A stretch of 58,417 nucleotides of DNA from Pseudomonas fulva NBRC 16637 = DSM 17717. GTDB taxonomy: Bacteria > Pseudomonadota > Gammaproteobacteria > Pseudomonadales > Pseudomonadaceae. Both the position numbers and the translations under genes were made by a program. Below, in pieces: positions 9,126 to 17,614 of this stretch (its first letter is position 1; the number at the start of each line of letters is the position of its first letter). The notes beneath the pieces are model-generated. The model was not told where the DNA came from, did not search any database, and was given only the letters and a program-made list of their open reading frames with translations. The stretch is from NCBI RefSeq assembly GCF_000730565.1, contig NZ_BBIQ01000027.1, forward strand, positions 1 through 58,417, written 5' to 3'.

Positions 9126-9671
9126 TTACTTGATCAGGCTGAGGAACTCGCTGCGGGTGGCCGCGTTGGCGCGGAACTCACCCAGCATCACCGACGTGAT
9201 CATGCTCGAATTCTGCTTCTCCACACCGCGCATCATCATGCACATGTGCTTGGCCTCGATGACCACGGCAACGCCGGCGGCACCGGTCACCTGCTGCACG
9301 GCATCGGCGATCTGGCGGCTGAGGTTTTCCTGAATCTGCAGGCGGCGGGCGTACATGTCGACGATACGTGCCACTTTCGACAGGCCCAGCACCTTGCCCT
9401 TGGGCAGGTAGGCCACGTGGGCCTTGCCGATGAAGGGCAACATGTGGTGCTCGCACATCGAATACAGCTCGATGTCCCGGACCAGCACCATTTCGCTGTT
9501 GTCGGAACTGAACAACGCGTTGTTGGTCACTTCTTCCAGTGTTTGCTCATAACCGCGGCAAAGATACTTCATCGCCTTTGCAGCCCGCTTGGGCGTGTCG
9601 AGCAGGCCCTCACGGGAGACGTCCTCGCCAATCTGGCTGAGGATCTCGGTGTAGTTCTGTTCCAGGGACAT
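9126..9671 (-). CDS. folE: GTP cyclohydrolase I (type IA)
   Basis: A 181-residue enzyme that converts GTP to 7,8-dihydroneopterin triphosphate, the entry to folate and tetrahydrobiopterin. The zinc and catalytic residues are present: Cys73 and His75/His76 in SMCEHHMLPF, and the second cysteine in AKHMCMMMRG. The length and the GKVLGLSKVARIVD segment are standard. Pseudomonads often carry several folE paralogs, so this may be one of two or more copies. The Smr-domain gene lies 70 bases upstream on the same strand. Confidence 0.95.
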   Translation of the reverse strand: MSLEQNYTEILSQIGEDVSREGLLDTPKRAAKAMKYLCRGYEQTLEEVTNNALFSSDNSEMVLVRDIELYSMCEHHMLPFIGKAHVAYLPKGKVLGLSKVARIVDMYARRLQIQENLSRQIADAVQQVTGAAGVAVVIEAKHMCMMMRGVEKQNSSMITSVMLGEFRANAATRSEFLSLIK

Positions 9672-9740
9672 GGATCTACCTGTGGGAAAAATCGCAAAAA
9701 CGAAGGTTACGGCGGCAAGGGCGGCGCTGCAAGCGCGGCG

Positions 9741-10301
9741 TTACTCGTCGCGGCCTTCGAGCATGGTTCGTTTGAGCATCACATAGACCGCGCCGGTGCC
9801 ACCGTGGCGGGCACTGCAGGAGGCAAAGCCGAGCACTTGCGGGTGCTGGCGCAGCCAGGTGTTGACGTGGCTCTTGATCATGGGGCGCTTGCCGTCCAGG
9901 CGTGCCGCCTTGCCATGGGTGACCCGCACGCAGCGTACTTCAAGGCGCGTCGCCTCGGCGATGAAATCCCAAAGCGTCTCGCGCGCCTTTTCCACGGTCA
10001 TGCCGTGTAGGTCCAGGCTGCCTTCGAACGGTATCTGTCCAAGCTTGAGCTTGCGCAGCTGGGTTTCCTGAACACCGTCACGGCGCCACATCAGTTCGTC
10101 TTCGGCGCCCACGTCGATGACGAACTGGTCGGACATGCCATCGATGACCAATGCCTTGTCGCTGGACACGGTCGCCGACTGGCGCAGGCCGGCCAGTTTC
10201 TGGCGATCGGCCTTGGGCTTGCCGACCTCGGCACGGTCGTGCGTGATCGGCTTGACGCCGCGCACTTCGGCCTTGAACAGGGAAAAATCGTCGTCTTGCA
10301 T
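9741..10301 (-). CDS. Smr/MutS2-type domain protein (YdaL/SmrA-like)
   Basis: A 186-residue protein whose C-terminal half is an Smr domain: LDLHGMTVEKARE near residue 97, RVTHGKAAR in the middle, and GGTGAVYVML near the end. Smr domains are nicking nucleases of DNA or RNA. Recent work on stand-alone bacterial homologs points to cleavage of mRNA at stalled or collided ribosomes; applying that here is inference. GCGGAGGCATC precedes the ATG. Three tandem 17-base repeats and a BIME lie within 250 bases upstream. Confidence 0.88.
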   Translation of the reverse strand: MQDDDFSLFKAEVRGVKPITHDRAEVGKPKADRQKLAGLRQSATVSSDKALVIDGMSDQFVIDVGAEDELMWRRDGVQETQLRKLKLGQIPFEGSLDLHGMTVEKARETLWDFIAEATRLEVRCVRVTHGKAARLDGKRPMIKSHVNTWLRQHPQVLGFASCSARHGGTGAVYVMLKRTMLEGRDE

Positions 10302-10373
10302 GATGCCTCCGCGTGGGCGGCATAGTTTACGCGAGTGCGCGGCGGTGTGCAGCCATGGTGGTCGGGTGGGGAA

Positions 10374-10427
10374 GGGCGACGGTGGGCTACTAAGGGGGAC
10401 GGTGAGCTAAGGGAGACGGTGAGCTAA
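10374..10427. repeat. Three tandem imperfect repeats of about 17 bases
   Basis: The units start at 10374, 10394 and 10411 and share GGG-N-GACGGTG-R-GCTA. The first copy carries three extra bases (CTA). They lie head to tail between the Smr gene's start region and the BIME at 10428. Confidence 0.85.
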
Positions 10428-10542
10428 TGTAGGAGCGGCCTAGTGCCGCGAGGGGACGCGCAGCGGCCCCGGCGATCTAGGCGGCCAAGCTGAAATCCTG
10501 GGGCCGCTGCGCGCCCCATCGCGGCACTAGGCCGCTCCTACA
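10428..10542. repeat. BIME: inverted pair of REP elements
   Basis: TGTAGGAGCGGCCTAGTGCCGCG opens on the left. Its near-complete complement, CGCGGCACTAGGCCGCTCCTACA, closes on the right. Internal GCAGCGGCCCC and GGGGCCGCTGC are also complementary. The whole element could fold as one long cruciform. It stands 23 bases past the stop of the next leftward gene. Confidence 0.85.
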
Positions 10543-10565
10543 GGGGGGCTGCGGTTGCAGGAACC

Positions 10566-10886
10566 TCACTCATGCTTCTTCATCAAGTGGGGCGACATGT
10601 TCAGCTCCCGAGCACGGCGCATGCGAATGCGGCTCAGGCGCCAGAAGCGTACGCCAAGCCACAGCATCAGCAGCCCCACCACCGTCAAGGTGGCGGCAAG
10701 CGGCTTGTTGGCGTTGAGTTCGGCCAGGGCAGGGTAGTTGCCCAGCAGCCCGGCCACGCCGGCCATGGCCAGTAACACACCAAGGGTGGCCAGCAGCGCG
10801 GCAAGCGCAGCACCCAGGCGTGCGCCCCAGCTGCGCGGTTGGCGCGGGCGCAGGCGCTTGGCGTCGATACTGCCTTTAAGCTTCAT
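10566..10886 (-). CDS. Small inner-membrane protein of unknown function
   Basis: The 106-residue protein has a basic N-terminal arm (residues 1-20, many Arg/Lys), two membrane helices (about 25-48 and 62-80, separated by GNYPALAELNANKP), and a basic C-terminal tail. I do not recognise the family; the layout is that of a two-helix membrane protein with both ends in the cytoplasm. The ATG at 10886 was chosen because AGGAGAGCAGG precedes it. The in-frame extension upstream lacks a ribosome site. Confidence 0.7.
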   Translation of the reverse strand: MKLKGSIDAKRLRPRQPRSWGARLGAALAALLATLGVLLAMAGVAGLLGNYPALAELNANKPLAATLTVVGLLMLWLGVRFWRLSRIRMRRARELNMSPHLMKKHE

Positions 10887-10967
10887 CCTGCTCTCCTGTA
10901 GGGGTCTGGGCCCTTGGACCCACAAACACACCTCGGGTTCCTGCCTGCCGCCACCCTCCTGATCGGA

Positions 10968-11558
10968 TCAGATCAGGCTGGACGTCGGCGCCACGCAGGC
11001 GAAGTTGTCGGCCATCACGGCCATTTCACATCGGTGGATCTGCGCCGCTGGAATCACCTCATTGTTGAAAGCCAGGTCGCGAGTGGCCGACGCGTCTTCC
11101 ACCAGGGTGCACCGGTAACCATAGTCCTTGGCACGGCGCACGGTGGTGCTGACGCTGGAGTGGCTCATGAAGCCGCAGACGATCAGGTCGAGATGGCCGA
11201 GTGCTTGCAACGTCTCGTGCAGCTTGGTGTTCTTGAAGGCATTGGGCATGCGTTTTTCGATCACGGTCTCGCCTTCCAGCGGTTCGAGCCCCGGAATGAA
11301 CTGACCTGCAGGGCCCTGGGGGTCGAAGCGCCCGCCAACGGTGCCCAGATGGCGAACATGGATGATCGGACGGCCGCCCTTGCGCGCGGCGTCGAGCAAC
11401 CTGGCGATGTTGGCCACGGCCTCATCCATGCCCGACAGCGCCAGGGGCCCGGTCAGGTACTCCTTCTGCGCATCAATGATGATCAGGCTGGCTTGGCTCA
11501 GCTTGGCCGGCGGGTAATCGCGGCCAGTGAGGCGGAACATCGTGGTTGGAACGGACAT
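10968..11558 (-). CDS. Cysteine hydrolase, isochorismatase family
   Basis: A 196-residue protein with the isochorismatase-like fold. The catalytic Asp is in LIIDAQKEYL, the lysine in VIEKRMPNAF, and the nucleophile Cys in DLIVCGFMSHSSVSTTVR. Family members hydrolyse amides such as nicotinamide or N-carbamoyl compounds, or isochorismate; the substrate here is not clear. The upstream part of the open frame has no similarity, and the ATG at 11558 follows AAGGAGCCCTTG. It is divergent from prmB. Confidence 0.88.
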   Translation of the reverse strand: MSVPTTMFRLTGRDYPPAKLSQASLIIIDAQKEYLTGPLALSGMDEAVANIARLLDAARKGGRPIIHVRHLGTVGGRFDPQGPAGQFIPGLEPLEGETVIEKRMPNAFKNTKLHETLQALGHLDLIVCGFMSHSSVSTTVRRAKDYGYRCTLVEDASATRDLAFNNEVIPAAQIHRCEMAVMADNFACVAPTSSLI

Positions 11559-11739
11559 CAAGGGCTCCTTGGTATAGGGCTTTTGTACGCCTATTCTCCC
11601 CTGCCTTGGCGACAATGGGAATGGTTGACAACGCAAGCGGCGTGGTTGCTGGCCTGTGGCTACCGTACAGGCGATTGCAGGGAACAAATCCAGGGCCTGG
11701 GCTGTTAGACTTTCGGCCAGTCTGAATTAGGAGTTTCCC

Positions 11740-12648
11740 GTGATCACATCCCGTCTGCGCACGCTGCGCGACTACATCCGTTGGGCGGTCAGCCGCTTCC
11801 ATGAGCACGACCTGTTCTTCGGCCACGGTGCCGACAACGCCTGGGATGAAGCCCGGTTGCTGGTGCTGGGGGCAGTCCACCTGCCGTGGGAGGTGGCCGA
11901 CAGCTACCTGGACTGCATGCTCGAGGATGCCGAGCGTGTACAGCTGCAGCACCTGCTCAAGCGCCGCATCGAAGAACGGGTGCCCACCGCCTACCTGTTG
12001 GGCGAGGCCTGGTTCTGTGGCATGTCGTTCATCGTCGACGAGCGTGTGCTGGTGCCGCGCTCACCCATTGGCGAGCTGCTGGAAAAGCGTGTTGAGCCGT
12101 GGCTGGGCGCTGAGCCAGCCCGCATTCTGGACCTGTGCACCGGCTCCGGCTGCATCGGGATCGTCGCCGCCGACGTCTTCCCGCAGGCCGAGGTGGTGCT
12201 GGCCGACCTGTCGTTCGAAGCGCTCGAAGTGGCCAACCAGAACATCGAGCGCCATGGCCTCGATGGCCGGGTGTACACCGTGCAGGGCGATGGTTTCGAG
12301 GGGTTGCCGGGCCAGCGCTTCGACCTCATCCTGTCCAACCCGCCCTATGTGGACGCCGAAGACTTCGGCGACATGCCGGCCGAGTACCACCACGAACCGG
12401 AGCTGGGCCTGGCCTGCGGTGCCGATGGTCTGGACCTGGTACGGCGCATGCTGGCCGAAGCGGCCGATCACCTGACCGACAAGGGCTTGCTGATCGTGGA
12501 GGTGGGCAATAGCCAGGTTCATGTCGAGGCGCTGTACCCGGAAGTCGACTTCGCCTGGCTCGAATTCGAGCGCGGCGGGCATGGGGTATTCATGCTCACC
12601 GCCGAGCAGTGCCGTCAGCATCAGGCGTTGTTCAAAGGCCGCGTCTGA
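11740..12648 (+). CDS. prmB: Ribosomal protein L3 N5-glutamine methyltransferase
   Basis: A 302-residue SAM-dependent enzyme that methylates a glutamine of ribosomal protein L3 during 50S assembly. It shows the PrmB/PrmC motifs: VPRSPIGELLE, the SAM loop (LDLCTGSGCIGI) and the substrate NPPY tetrad near residue 200. The N-terminal TLRDYIRWAVSRF segment separates PrmB from the release-factor enzyme PrmC. The start is GTG with TAGGAG eight bases before it. aroC follows after two leftward genes; in many gammaproteobacteria prmB and aroC are direct neighbours. Confidence 0.95.
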   Translation: MITSRLRTLRDYIRWAVSRFHEHDLFFGHGADNAWDEARLLVLGAVHLPWEVADSYLDCMLEDAERVQLQHLLKRRIEERVPTAYLLGEAWFCGMSFIVDERVLVPRSPIGELLEKRVEPWLGAEPARILDLCTGSGCIGIVAADVFPQAEVVLADLSFEALEVANQNIERHGLDGRVYTVQGDGFEGLPGQRFDLILSNPPYVDAEDFGDMPAEYHHEPELGLACGADGLDLVRRMLAEAADHLTDKGLLIVEVGNSQVHVEALYPEVDFAWLEFERGGHGVFMLTAEQCRQHQALFKGRV

Positions 12649-12738
12649 GGCCGAGTGGGGGGCACGGGTGCCAGGCGCCCGTTCCGCCCAAGCCGTCTTC
12701 ACACCACCTGAGGCTCGCACAACGCCGGCCCCAGGCTT

Positions 12739-13521
12739 TCAACGCGTGGCGATCCAGATCAGCAGCCCGGCCTGAAACAGTGCAAAGGCCACCAGGCAGG
12801 TGATGGTGAACCGCAAGCCGCTGTCTTCGCGCTGGTACTTGGCCACACGCTCGTCGCGCTCGCGCAAGCGGGCTTCGCCTTCCTGCAACTGCTGGTCTGC
12901 CTGCTGCAGCAACTGCGCTGCATCCAGAAGGCCCACGCGCTGCACGCGCTCGCTGTTCCAGCCTACCTCCAACTGGTCTACCCGGGTCTCGGCCGTTCGG
13001 CCCTTGAGCACCTGCCCGTCTTCGTAGTGCACCTCAAGGCCTACCCCACGCAGGCACTGGTCCCGGCGCAGGCGCGAGTCCTCCTCCAGCGCATCCTTGC
13101 TCGGCAGCGCAAAAGCCTCTACTCGGTAATTCGGCCATTTGCGCTGCAGCCACTGGGCAGCCTGGGCCAGCAAAAAGCGGCCCAGGCCGCGATTGACCGG
13201 CTCCAGTTGCAGGCCATGTTCATCCCCCAGGTACACGCGCTTCGTCTGGTGATCTACGCGTATGTCCACCTGGTTATGGCCCTTGTGCACCTTCTGGCCG
13301 GGCAACCCAATCTGCATGCGCAGCAGGCTGTGGGCCGGGTCGTGGCGCTCGGCATAGCCGAACTGCACGAAACGCAGGGGGCGGGCGCCGGTTGCGCGGT
13401 CGCCAGGCAGGGGCGCCAGGCGCAGCAACTGGTGATGTTCGACGGCCAGGTCCGCCCAGGGCAGGGCGGGGGTGTGTTGGGGCTCTTCAGCCGGCTCTGT
13501 GGCAGCAGGTGGTGTGGTCAT
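12739..13521 (-). CDS. Conserved hypothetical protein with C-terminal membrane anchor
   Basis: The 260-residue protein is mostly hydrophilic. A central region rich in charged and aromatic residues (about 40-190) is followed by a heptad-like coiled coil (about 200-235; QQADQQLQEGEARLRERDER). A single C-terminal helix ends it (CLVAFALFQAGLLIWIA). That arrangement suggests a tail-anchored inner-membrane protein facing the cytoplasm. I do not recognise the family. The ATG at 13521 has AAGGA nine bases upstream. It sits between prmB and aroC on the opposite strand. Confidence 0.72.
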   Translation of the reverse strand: MTTPPAATEPAEEPQHTPALPWADLAVEHHQLLRLAPLPGDRATGARPLRFVQFGYAERHDPAHSLLRMQIGLPGQKVHKGHNQVDIRVDHQTKRVYLGDEHGLQLEPVNRGLGRFLLAQAAQWLQRKWPNYRVEAFALPSKDALEEDSRLRRDQCLRGVGLEVHYEDGQVLKGRTAETRVDQLEVGWNSERVQRVGLLDAAQLLQQADQQLQEGEARLRERDERVAKYQREDSGLRFTITCLVAFALFQAGLLIWIATR

Positions 13522-13584
13522 CAGGGCATGTCCTTGGCTATGCACGCTGTATCGGCCGCCTGCGCGCAGACCTGAGCCCGTCGA

Positions 13585-14544
13585 TCAGGCCGGTGGCAAC
13601 TGGCGAATGAACGCGACGATCTGCTCGCCCAGCTCCCGTGCCAGCGGCAACTGGGGGTTCTGGTAACTCTCGCGCTGTTCGCTCATGTCCTTGGGGCTGA
13701 TGCGCAGCATATGGTTCATGCCCTCGATCAGCACCAGGTGGGCATCGGGTTTGGCGTCCTTGAGCTTCTGCGCATCCGCCACGTCCACCTGCACGTCGTT
13801 GCGCCCCTGCACGATCAGCGCCGGCATGGACAGCCGCGCAAACGCGGCTGCCGGGTCCTGCCGGAACAAGGTGATCAGGTAGGGCTGCACGCTGGGGCGA
13901 AACACCTGGCGCAGTGGTGCGGGCACGTCCAGGCTGGTCTGGCCAGCTTCCAGGCGGTCGAGCAGGGCGCTGCCACGGGCCAGCTGCGCAGGCGGCAGGC
14001 GCTCGGCCAGCTGCTCACGCACCACCTCGGCCATGGGCCTGCCGCTGCCGGCCAGGCTGATCACTGCGCTGGCCCCGGCCTGCTCGGCGGCCAGGCTGGC
14101 GATCAGCGCACCTTCGCTGTGGCCGATCAGGATCAAGGGGCCGAAGCGGGGGTCGGCCTTGAGCTTGTGGCCCCAAGCCACCACATCGGCAACGTAGCGT
14201 TCCACGCTCAGGTCGCGCTCATCGGGCGTGGCCGGTTGGCTGGCGGCCACCCCGCGCTTGTCGTAGCGCACGCTGGCGATGTTTGCATTGGCCAGCAGCA
14301 GGGCCAAGCGCTTCAGGTTGTCCACGCGCCCGCCGGCCGGGTTGTTGCCGTCGCGGTCGGTGGGCCCGGAGCCTGCGATGATCAGCACCACCGGCGGCGG
14401 CGTGTCCTGCTGGGGTAACAGCAGGCTGCCGTGCAGTACCCCCTGACCGGTGTCCAGGTCGATGGGGCGGTGCAGGACGGTGGGGGTGGCGGCATGGCAA
14501 AGGCTGGTCAACAGCAGGCAAAACAGGGCAATGAAACGCGGCAT
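13585..14544 (-). CDS. Secreted alpha/beta hydrolase
   Basis: The 319-residue protein has a clear signal peptide (hydrophobic core to LCHA-ATP, cleavage near residue 19). It then shows an alpha/beta-hydrolase fold with the oxyanion region IIAGSGPTDRDG, the nucleophile elbow GHSEG, an acid strand (VQGRNDVQVD) and the catalytic His in EGMNHML. Proteins of this type are periplasmic esterases or peptidases of unknown substrate. The start is the ATG at 14544; a TTG three codons upstream is also possible. It is divergent from aroC. Confidence 0.87.
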   Translation of the reverse strand: MPRFIALFCLLLTSLCHAATPTVLHRPIDLDTGQGVLHGSLLLPQQDTPPPVVLIIAGSGPTDRDGNNPAGGRVDNLKRLALLLANANIASVRYDKRGVAASQPATPDERDLSVERYVADVVAWGHKLKADPRFGPLILIGHSEGALIASLAAEQAGASAVISLAGSGRPMAEVVREQLAERLPPAQLARGSALLDRLEAGQTSLDVPAPLRQVFRPSVQPYLITLFRQDPAAAFARLSMPALIVQGRNDVQVDVADAQKLKDAKPDAHLVLIEGMNHMLRISPKDMSEQRESYQNPQLPLARELGEQIVAFIRQLPPA

Positions 14545-14726
14545 CGTGCGCAACTACACAGGGGGAGATAGCACTTTGACCCACAATGGCCAATGAAGGT
14601 TCTAGGGCCAGGTCCAAGGCCCTGTATCGTCCGTAACGATGCGCTTGCCAACCGGCCCGCACAGGCAGGCAATCCATCTGTATACTGCCGCTTTCGTTCA
14701 CTTCAGGCAGATCTCGCGGAGCGTCC

Positions 14727-15818
14727 ATGTCCGGCAATACCTACGGCAAGCTGTTCACTGTCACCACCGCTGGCGAAAGCCATGGCCCGGCGTTGGTCGC
14801 CATTGTCGATGGGTGCCCGCCAGGCCTTGAGATCTCTCTCGCCGACCTGCAGCGTGACCTGGACCGGCGCAAGCCCGGCACCAGCCGCCATACCACCCAG
14901 CGCCAGGAGCCCGATGAGGTGGAAATCCTCTCGGGCGTGTTCGAAGGGCGCACGACCGGTTGCTCCATTGGCCTGCTGATCCGCAACACCGACCAGAAGT
15001 CCAAGGACTATTCGGCCATCAAGGACCTGTTCCGCCCGGCCCATGCCGACTACACCTACCACCACAAATACGGCACCCGCGACTACCGTGGCGGCGGGCG
15101 TAGTTCGGCCCGCGAAACGGCCATGCGCGTGGCTGCCGGCGCCATCGCCAAGAAGTACCTGGCCACCCAGGGCATCACCGTGCGTGGCTACATGAGCCAG
15201 CTGGGCCCGATCGAAATCCCTTTCAAGACCTGGGACTCGGTGGAGCAGAACGCTTTCTTCAGCCCCGACCCGAGCAAGGTGCCGGAGCTTGAGGCGTACA
15301 TGGACCAGCTGCGCCGCGATCAGGATTCGGTAGGCGCCAAGATCACCGTGGTGGCCGAGGGCGTGATGCCGGGCCTGGGCGAGCCGATTTTCGATCGCCT
15401 GGACGCCGAGCTGGCCCACGCGCTGATGAGCATCAATGCTGTGAAGGGTGTGGAAATCGGCACAGGCTTTGCCAGCGTCGCGCAGCGCGGCACCGAACAC
15501 CGCGACGAGATGACCCCGCAGGGTTTTCTCAGCAACAACGCGGGCGGCATCCTGGGTGGTATCTCCTCGGGCCAGCCGATCGTTGCCCACCTGGCACTCA
15601 AGCCCACCTCCAGCATCACCGTGCCGGGCCGCTCGGTGGACGTCGACGGCAACCCTGTGGACGTGATCACCAAAGGCCGGCATGACCCCTGTGTAGGCAT
15701 TCGCGCCACCCCGATCGCCGAGGCGATGATGGCCATCGCGCTGATGGATCATCTGTTGCGCCACCGTGCCCAGAACGCCGAGGTGAAGGTGAGCACGCCG
15801 GTGCTGGGCCAGCTCTGA
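14727..15818 (+). CDS. aroC: Chorismate synthase
   Basis: A 363-residue enzyme that turns 5-enolpyruvylshikimate-3-phosphate into chorismate using reduced FMN, the last step of the shikimate pathway. The three family signatures are present: GESHG near the N-terminus, the RGGGRSSARETAMRVAAGA segment in the middle, and RHDPCVGIRA near the end. A class II DAHP synthase, which feeds the start of the same pathway, lies at 39.9 kb. Confidence 0.98.
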   Translation: MSGNTYGKLFTVTTAGESHGPALVAIVDGCPPGLEISLADLQRDLDRRKPGTSRHTTQRQEPDEVEILSGVFEGRTTGCSIGLLIRNTDQKSKDYSAIKDLFRPAHADYTYHHKYGTRDYRGGGRSSARETAMRVAAGAIAKKYLATQGITVRGYMSQLGPIEIPFKTWDSVEQNAFFSPDPSKVPELEAYMDQLRRDQDSVGAKITVVAEGVMPGLGEPIFDRLDAELAHALMSINAVKGVEIGTGFASVAQRGTEHRDEMTPQGFLSNNAGGILGGISSGQPIVAHLALKPTSSITVPGRSVDVDGNPVDVITKGRHDPCVGIRATPIAEAMMAIALMDHLLRHRAQNAEVKVSTPVLGQL

Positions 15819-15841
15819 CCCACCTGGGCCTGTTTTCTCGC

Positions 15842-15871
15842 GGCGGTGACTCAAGCGGCTGAGTCACCGCC
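15842..15871. terminator. Perfect 12-bp stem-loop between aroC and the MFS gene
   Basis: GGCGGTGACTCA (15842-15853) and TGAGTCACCGCC (15860-15871) enclose AGCGGC. It starts 23 bases past the aroC stop and 28 bases before the next ATG. No T run follows, so it could be a terminator, an mRNA 3' protector or an operator; position favours the first two. Confidence 0.6.
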
Positions 15872-15899
15872 AGCAGGCCCTGCTTTCCAAGGCAACCCC

Positions 15900-17054
15900 A
15901 TGCAGCCAATACCCTACTGGCGATTGTCCAGTTTCTACCTCTTCTATTTCGCCTTGCTGGGGTCCACGGCGCCGTTCCTGGCGCTGTACTTCGACCACCT
16001 GGGCTTTTCGCCCGCGCGGATCGGCGAACTGGTGGCCATTCCCATGCTGATGCGCTGCATAGCGCCCAACCTGTGGGGCTGGCTAGGGGACCGGACCGGC
16101 CAGCGCCTGCTGATCGTGCGGCTTGGGGCGCTGTGCACGCTGGCAACGTTCAGCCTGATCTTCTTCGGCAAGAGCTACGCTTGGCTGGCGATGGTCATGG
16201 CCTTGCATGCGTTCTTCTGGCACGCGGTGCTGCCGCAGTTCGAGGTCATTACGCTGGCGCACCTGCACGGCCAGACGTCGCGCTACAGCCAGGTAAGGCT
16301 GTGGGGGTCGATCGGGTTCATCCTCACCGTGGTGGGGCTTGGGCGCCTGTTCGAGTGGCTGAGCCTGGACATCTACCCTGTGGCCCTGGTTCTGATCATG
16401 GCGGGTATCGTGGCCGCCAGCCTCTGGGTACCCAATGCCCAGCCCGTCGAGCACGGTGAGCGGCAGGCGGCCGGCGGTTTCCTCATGCAGCTGCGTGCGC
16501 CTGGGGTCCTGGCGTTCTATGCCTGTGTGGCACTCATGCAACTGAGCCATGGGCCGTACTACACCTTCCTTACGCTGCACTTGGAGCACCTGGGTTACAG
16601 CCGAACGGCCATTGGCCTGCTGTGGGCGCTCGGGGTGGTGGCGGAGGTGGTGATGTTCATGCTCATGAGCCGGCTGTTCGCGCGGTTCAGCGTGCGCCGG
16701 GTGCTGCTAGCAAGCTTCGTACTGGCCGCGGTGCGCTGGCTGTTGCTGGGTAACCTGGCGGCGGAGCCCAGCGTACTGGTGGGCGCGCAGGTGCTGCATG
16801 CGGCCACCTTCGGCTGCTTTCACGCCGCCAGCATCGCCTTCGTACAGGCCAGTTTCGGCGCCAGGCAGCAGGGGCAGGGCCAGGCCCTGTATGCCGCGCT
16901 GTCGGGTACCGGCGGCGCCCTGGGCGCGTTGTACGCCGGCTACAGCTGGAACATGCTGGGCCCTGGGCTCACCTTTGGTATGGCCAGCGCCGCAGCACTG
17001 GCAGCAGCCGTTATCATGGCCTTTCATTCGCAACCGAACAGGACCTTACGATGA
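15900..17054 (+). CDS. MFS transporter (HcaT/nucleoside-symporter-like)
   Basis: A 384-residue, 12-helix inner-membrane permease of the MFS_1-like group that includes 3-phenylpropionate and nucleoside transporters. It has the typical start YWRLSSFYLFYFALLGSTAP, the loop WGWLGDRTGQR after helix 2, and KAVGVDR-like spacing replaced by RLWGSIGFI. The substrate is unknown. The ATG at 15900 gives the family N-terminus; an in-frame GTG at 15846 would fall inside the stem-loop. Its TGA overlaps the ATG of the next gene (ATGA), so the two are translationally coupled. Confidence 0.87.
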   Translation: MQPIPYWRLSSFYLFYFALLGSTAPFLALYFDHLGFSPARIGELVAIPMLMRCIAPNLWGWLGDRTGQRLLIVRLGALCTLATFSLIFFGKSYAWLAMVMALHAFFWHAVLPQFEVITLAHLHGQTSRYSQVRLWGSIGFILTVVGLGRLFEWLSLDIYPVALVLIMAGIVAASLWVPNAQPVEHGERQAAGGFLMQLRAPGVLAFYACVALMQLSHGPYYTFLTLHLEHLGYSRTAIGLLWALGVVAEVVMFMLMSRLFARFSVRRVLLASFVLAAVRWLLLGNLAAEPSVLVGAQVLHAATFGCFHAASIAFVQASFGARQQGQGQALYAALSGTGGALGALYAGYSWNMLGPGLTFGMASAAALAAAVIMAFHSQPNRTLR

Positions 17055-17587
17055 GCATCCTCTGCGTATTCGATCCCTCCACCCCGCAGTTGCCCAACAA
17101 GGTGCTGACCCACGCCGAAGACATCACGGCCGCGCTCGCCGAGCATGGGGTGACGCTGACCCAGGCTGAGCACGGGCTGCGGGTGCGTCCGGGCACTTTG
17201 CACGATGAGATGATGGAAGCTTGCCAAGCCCATCTGGATCACCTGATGACTACGCACGCCTGCCGGGCCTATGCGGTGATCAACCGTGACGGCATCGAGG
17301 CGCAAGGCCCTGATCTGCGCGATGAGCATGTGCTCGAGACCAACGAAGTGATCGCTGTGGTGAGCGGACGCGTGCAGGTCGGCTTGCGCCTGGGCGCTGG
17401 GGTGTATTCGGTGATGTGTGAGAAGGGCGACCAGTTGCGCGTGCCGGCGGGGACGCGGCGCTGGCTTGAGCTGGGTGAGGCGCCGTTTTGCCTGGCGTTC
17501 AGGCTATTTGCAGCGCAAGCGGGGAGTCAGCCGATCTTCACCGGCGATGCGAGCGCGCGAGCGTTTTTGGGGATAGACGAGCTGTAG
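17051..17587 (+). CDS. Acireductone-dioxygenase-like cupin with two metal ligands replaced
   Basis: The 178-residue protein aligns end to end with acireductone dioxygenase (MtnD): PNKVLTH near the start, EHGVTL, then the cupin VYSVMCEKGDQLRVPAGT and AFRLF. Canonical MtnD binds Fe/Ni through HxHxxxE plus a later His in AGTxHW. Here His93 and Glu99 remain, but the second His is Leu95 and the later His is Arg137 (AGTRRW). Methionine-salvage activity is therefore doubtful. It may be a sugar- or ligand-binding cupin or bind metal differently. It is coupled to the MFS transporter upstream and has no mtnBC neighbours. Confidence 0.85.
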   Translation: MSILCVFDPSTPQLPNKVLTHAEDITAALAEHGVTLTQAEHGLRVRPGTLHDEMMEACQAHLDHLMTTHACRAYAVINRDGIEAQGPDLRDEHVLETNEVIAVVSGRVQVGLRLGAGVYSVMCEKGDQLRVPAGTRRWLELGEAPFCLAFRLFAAQAGSQPIFTGDASARAFLGIDEL

Positions 17588-17614
17588 CCTTGCGCCCAAG
17601 ACATGTGATGCCCG

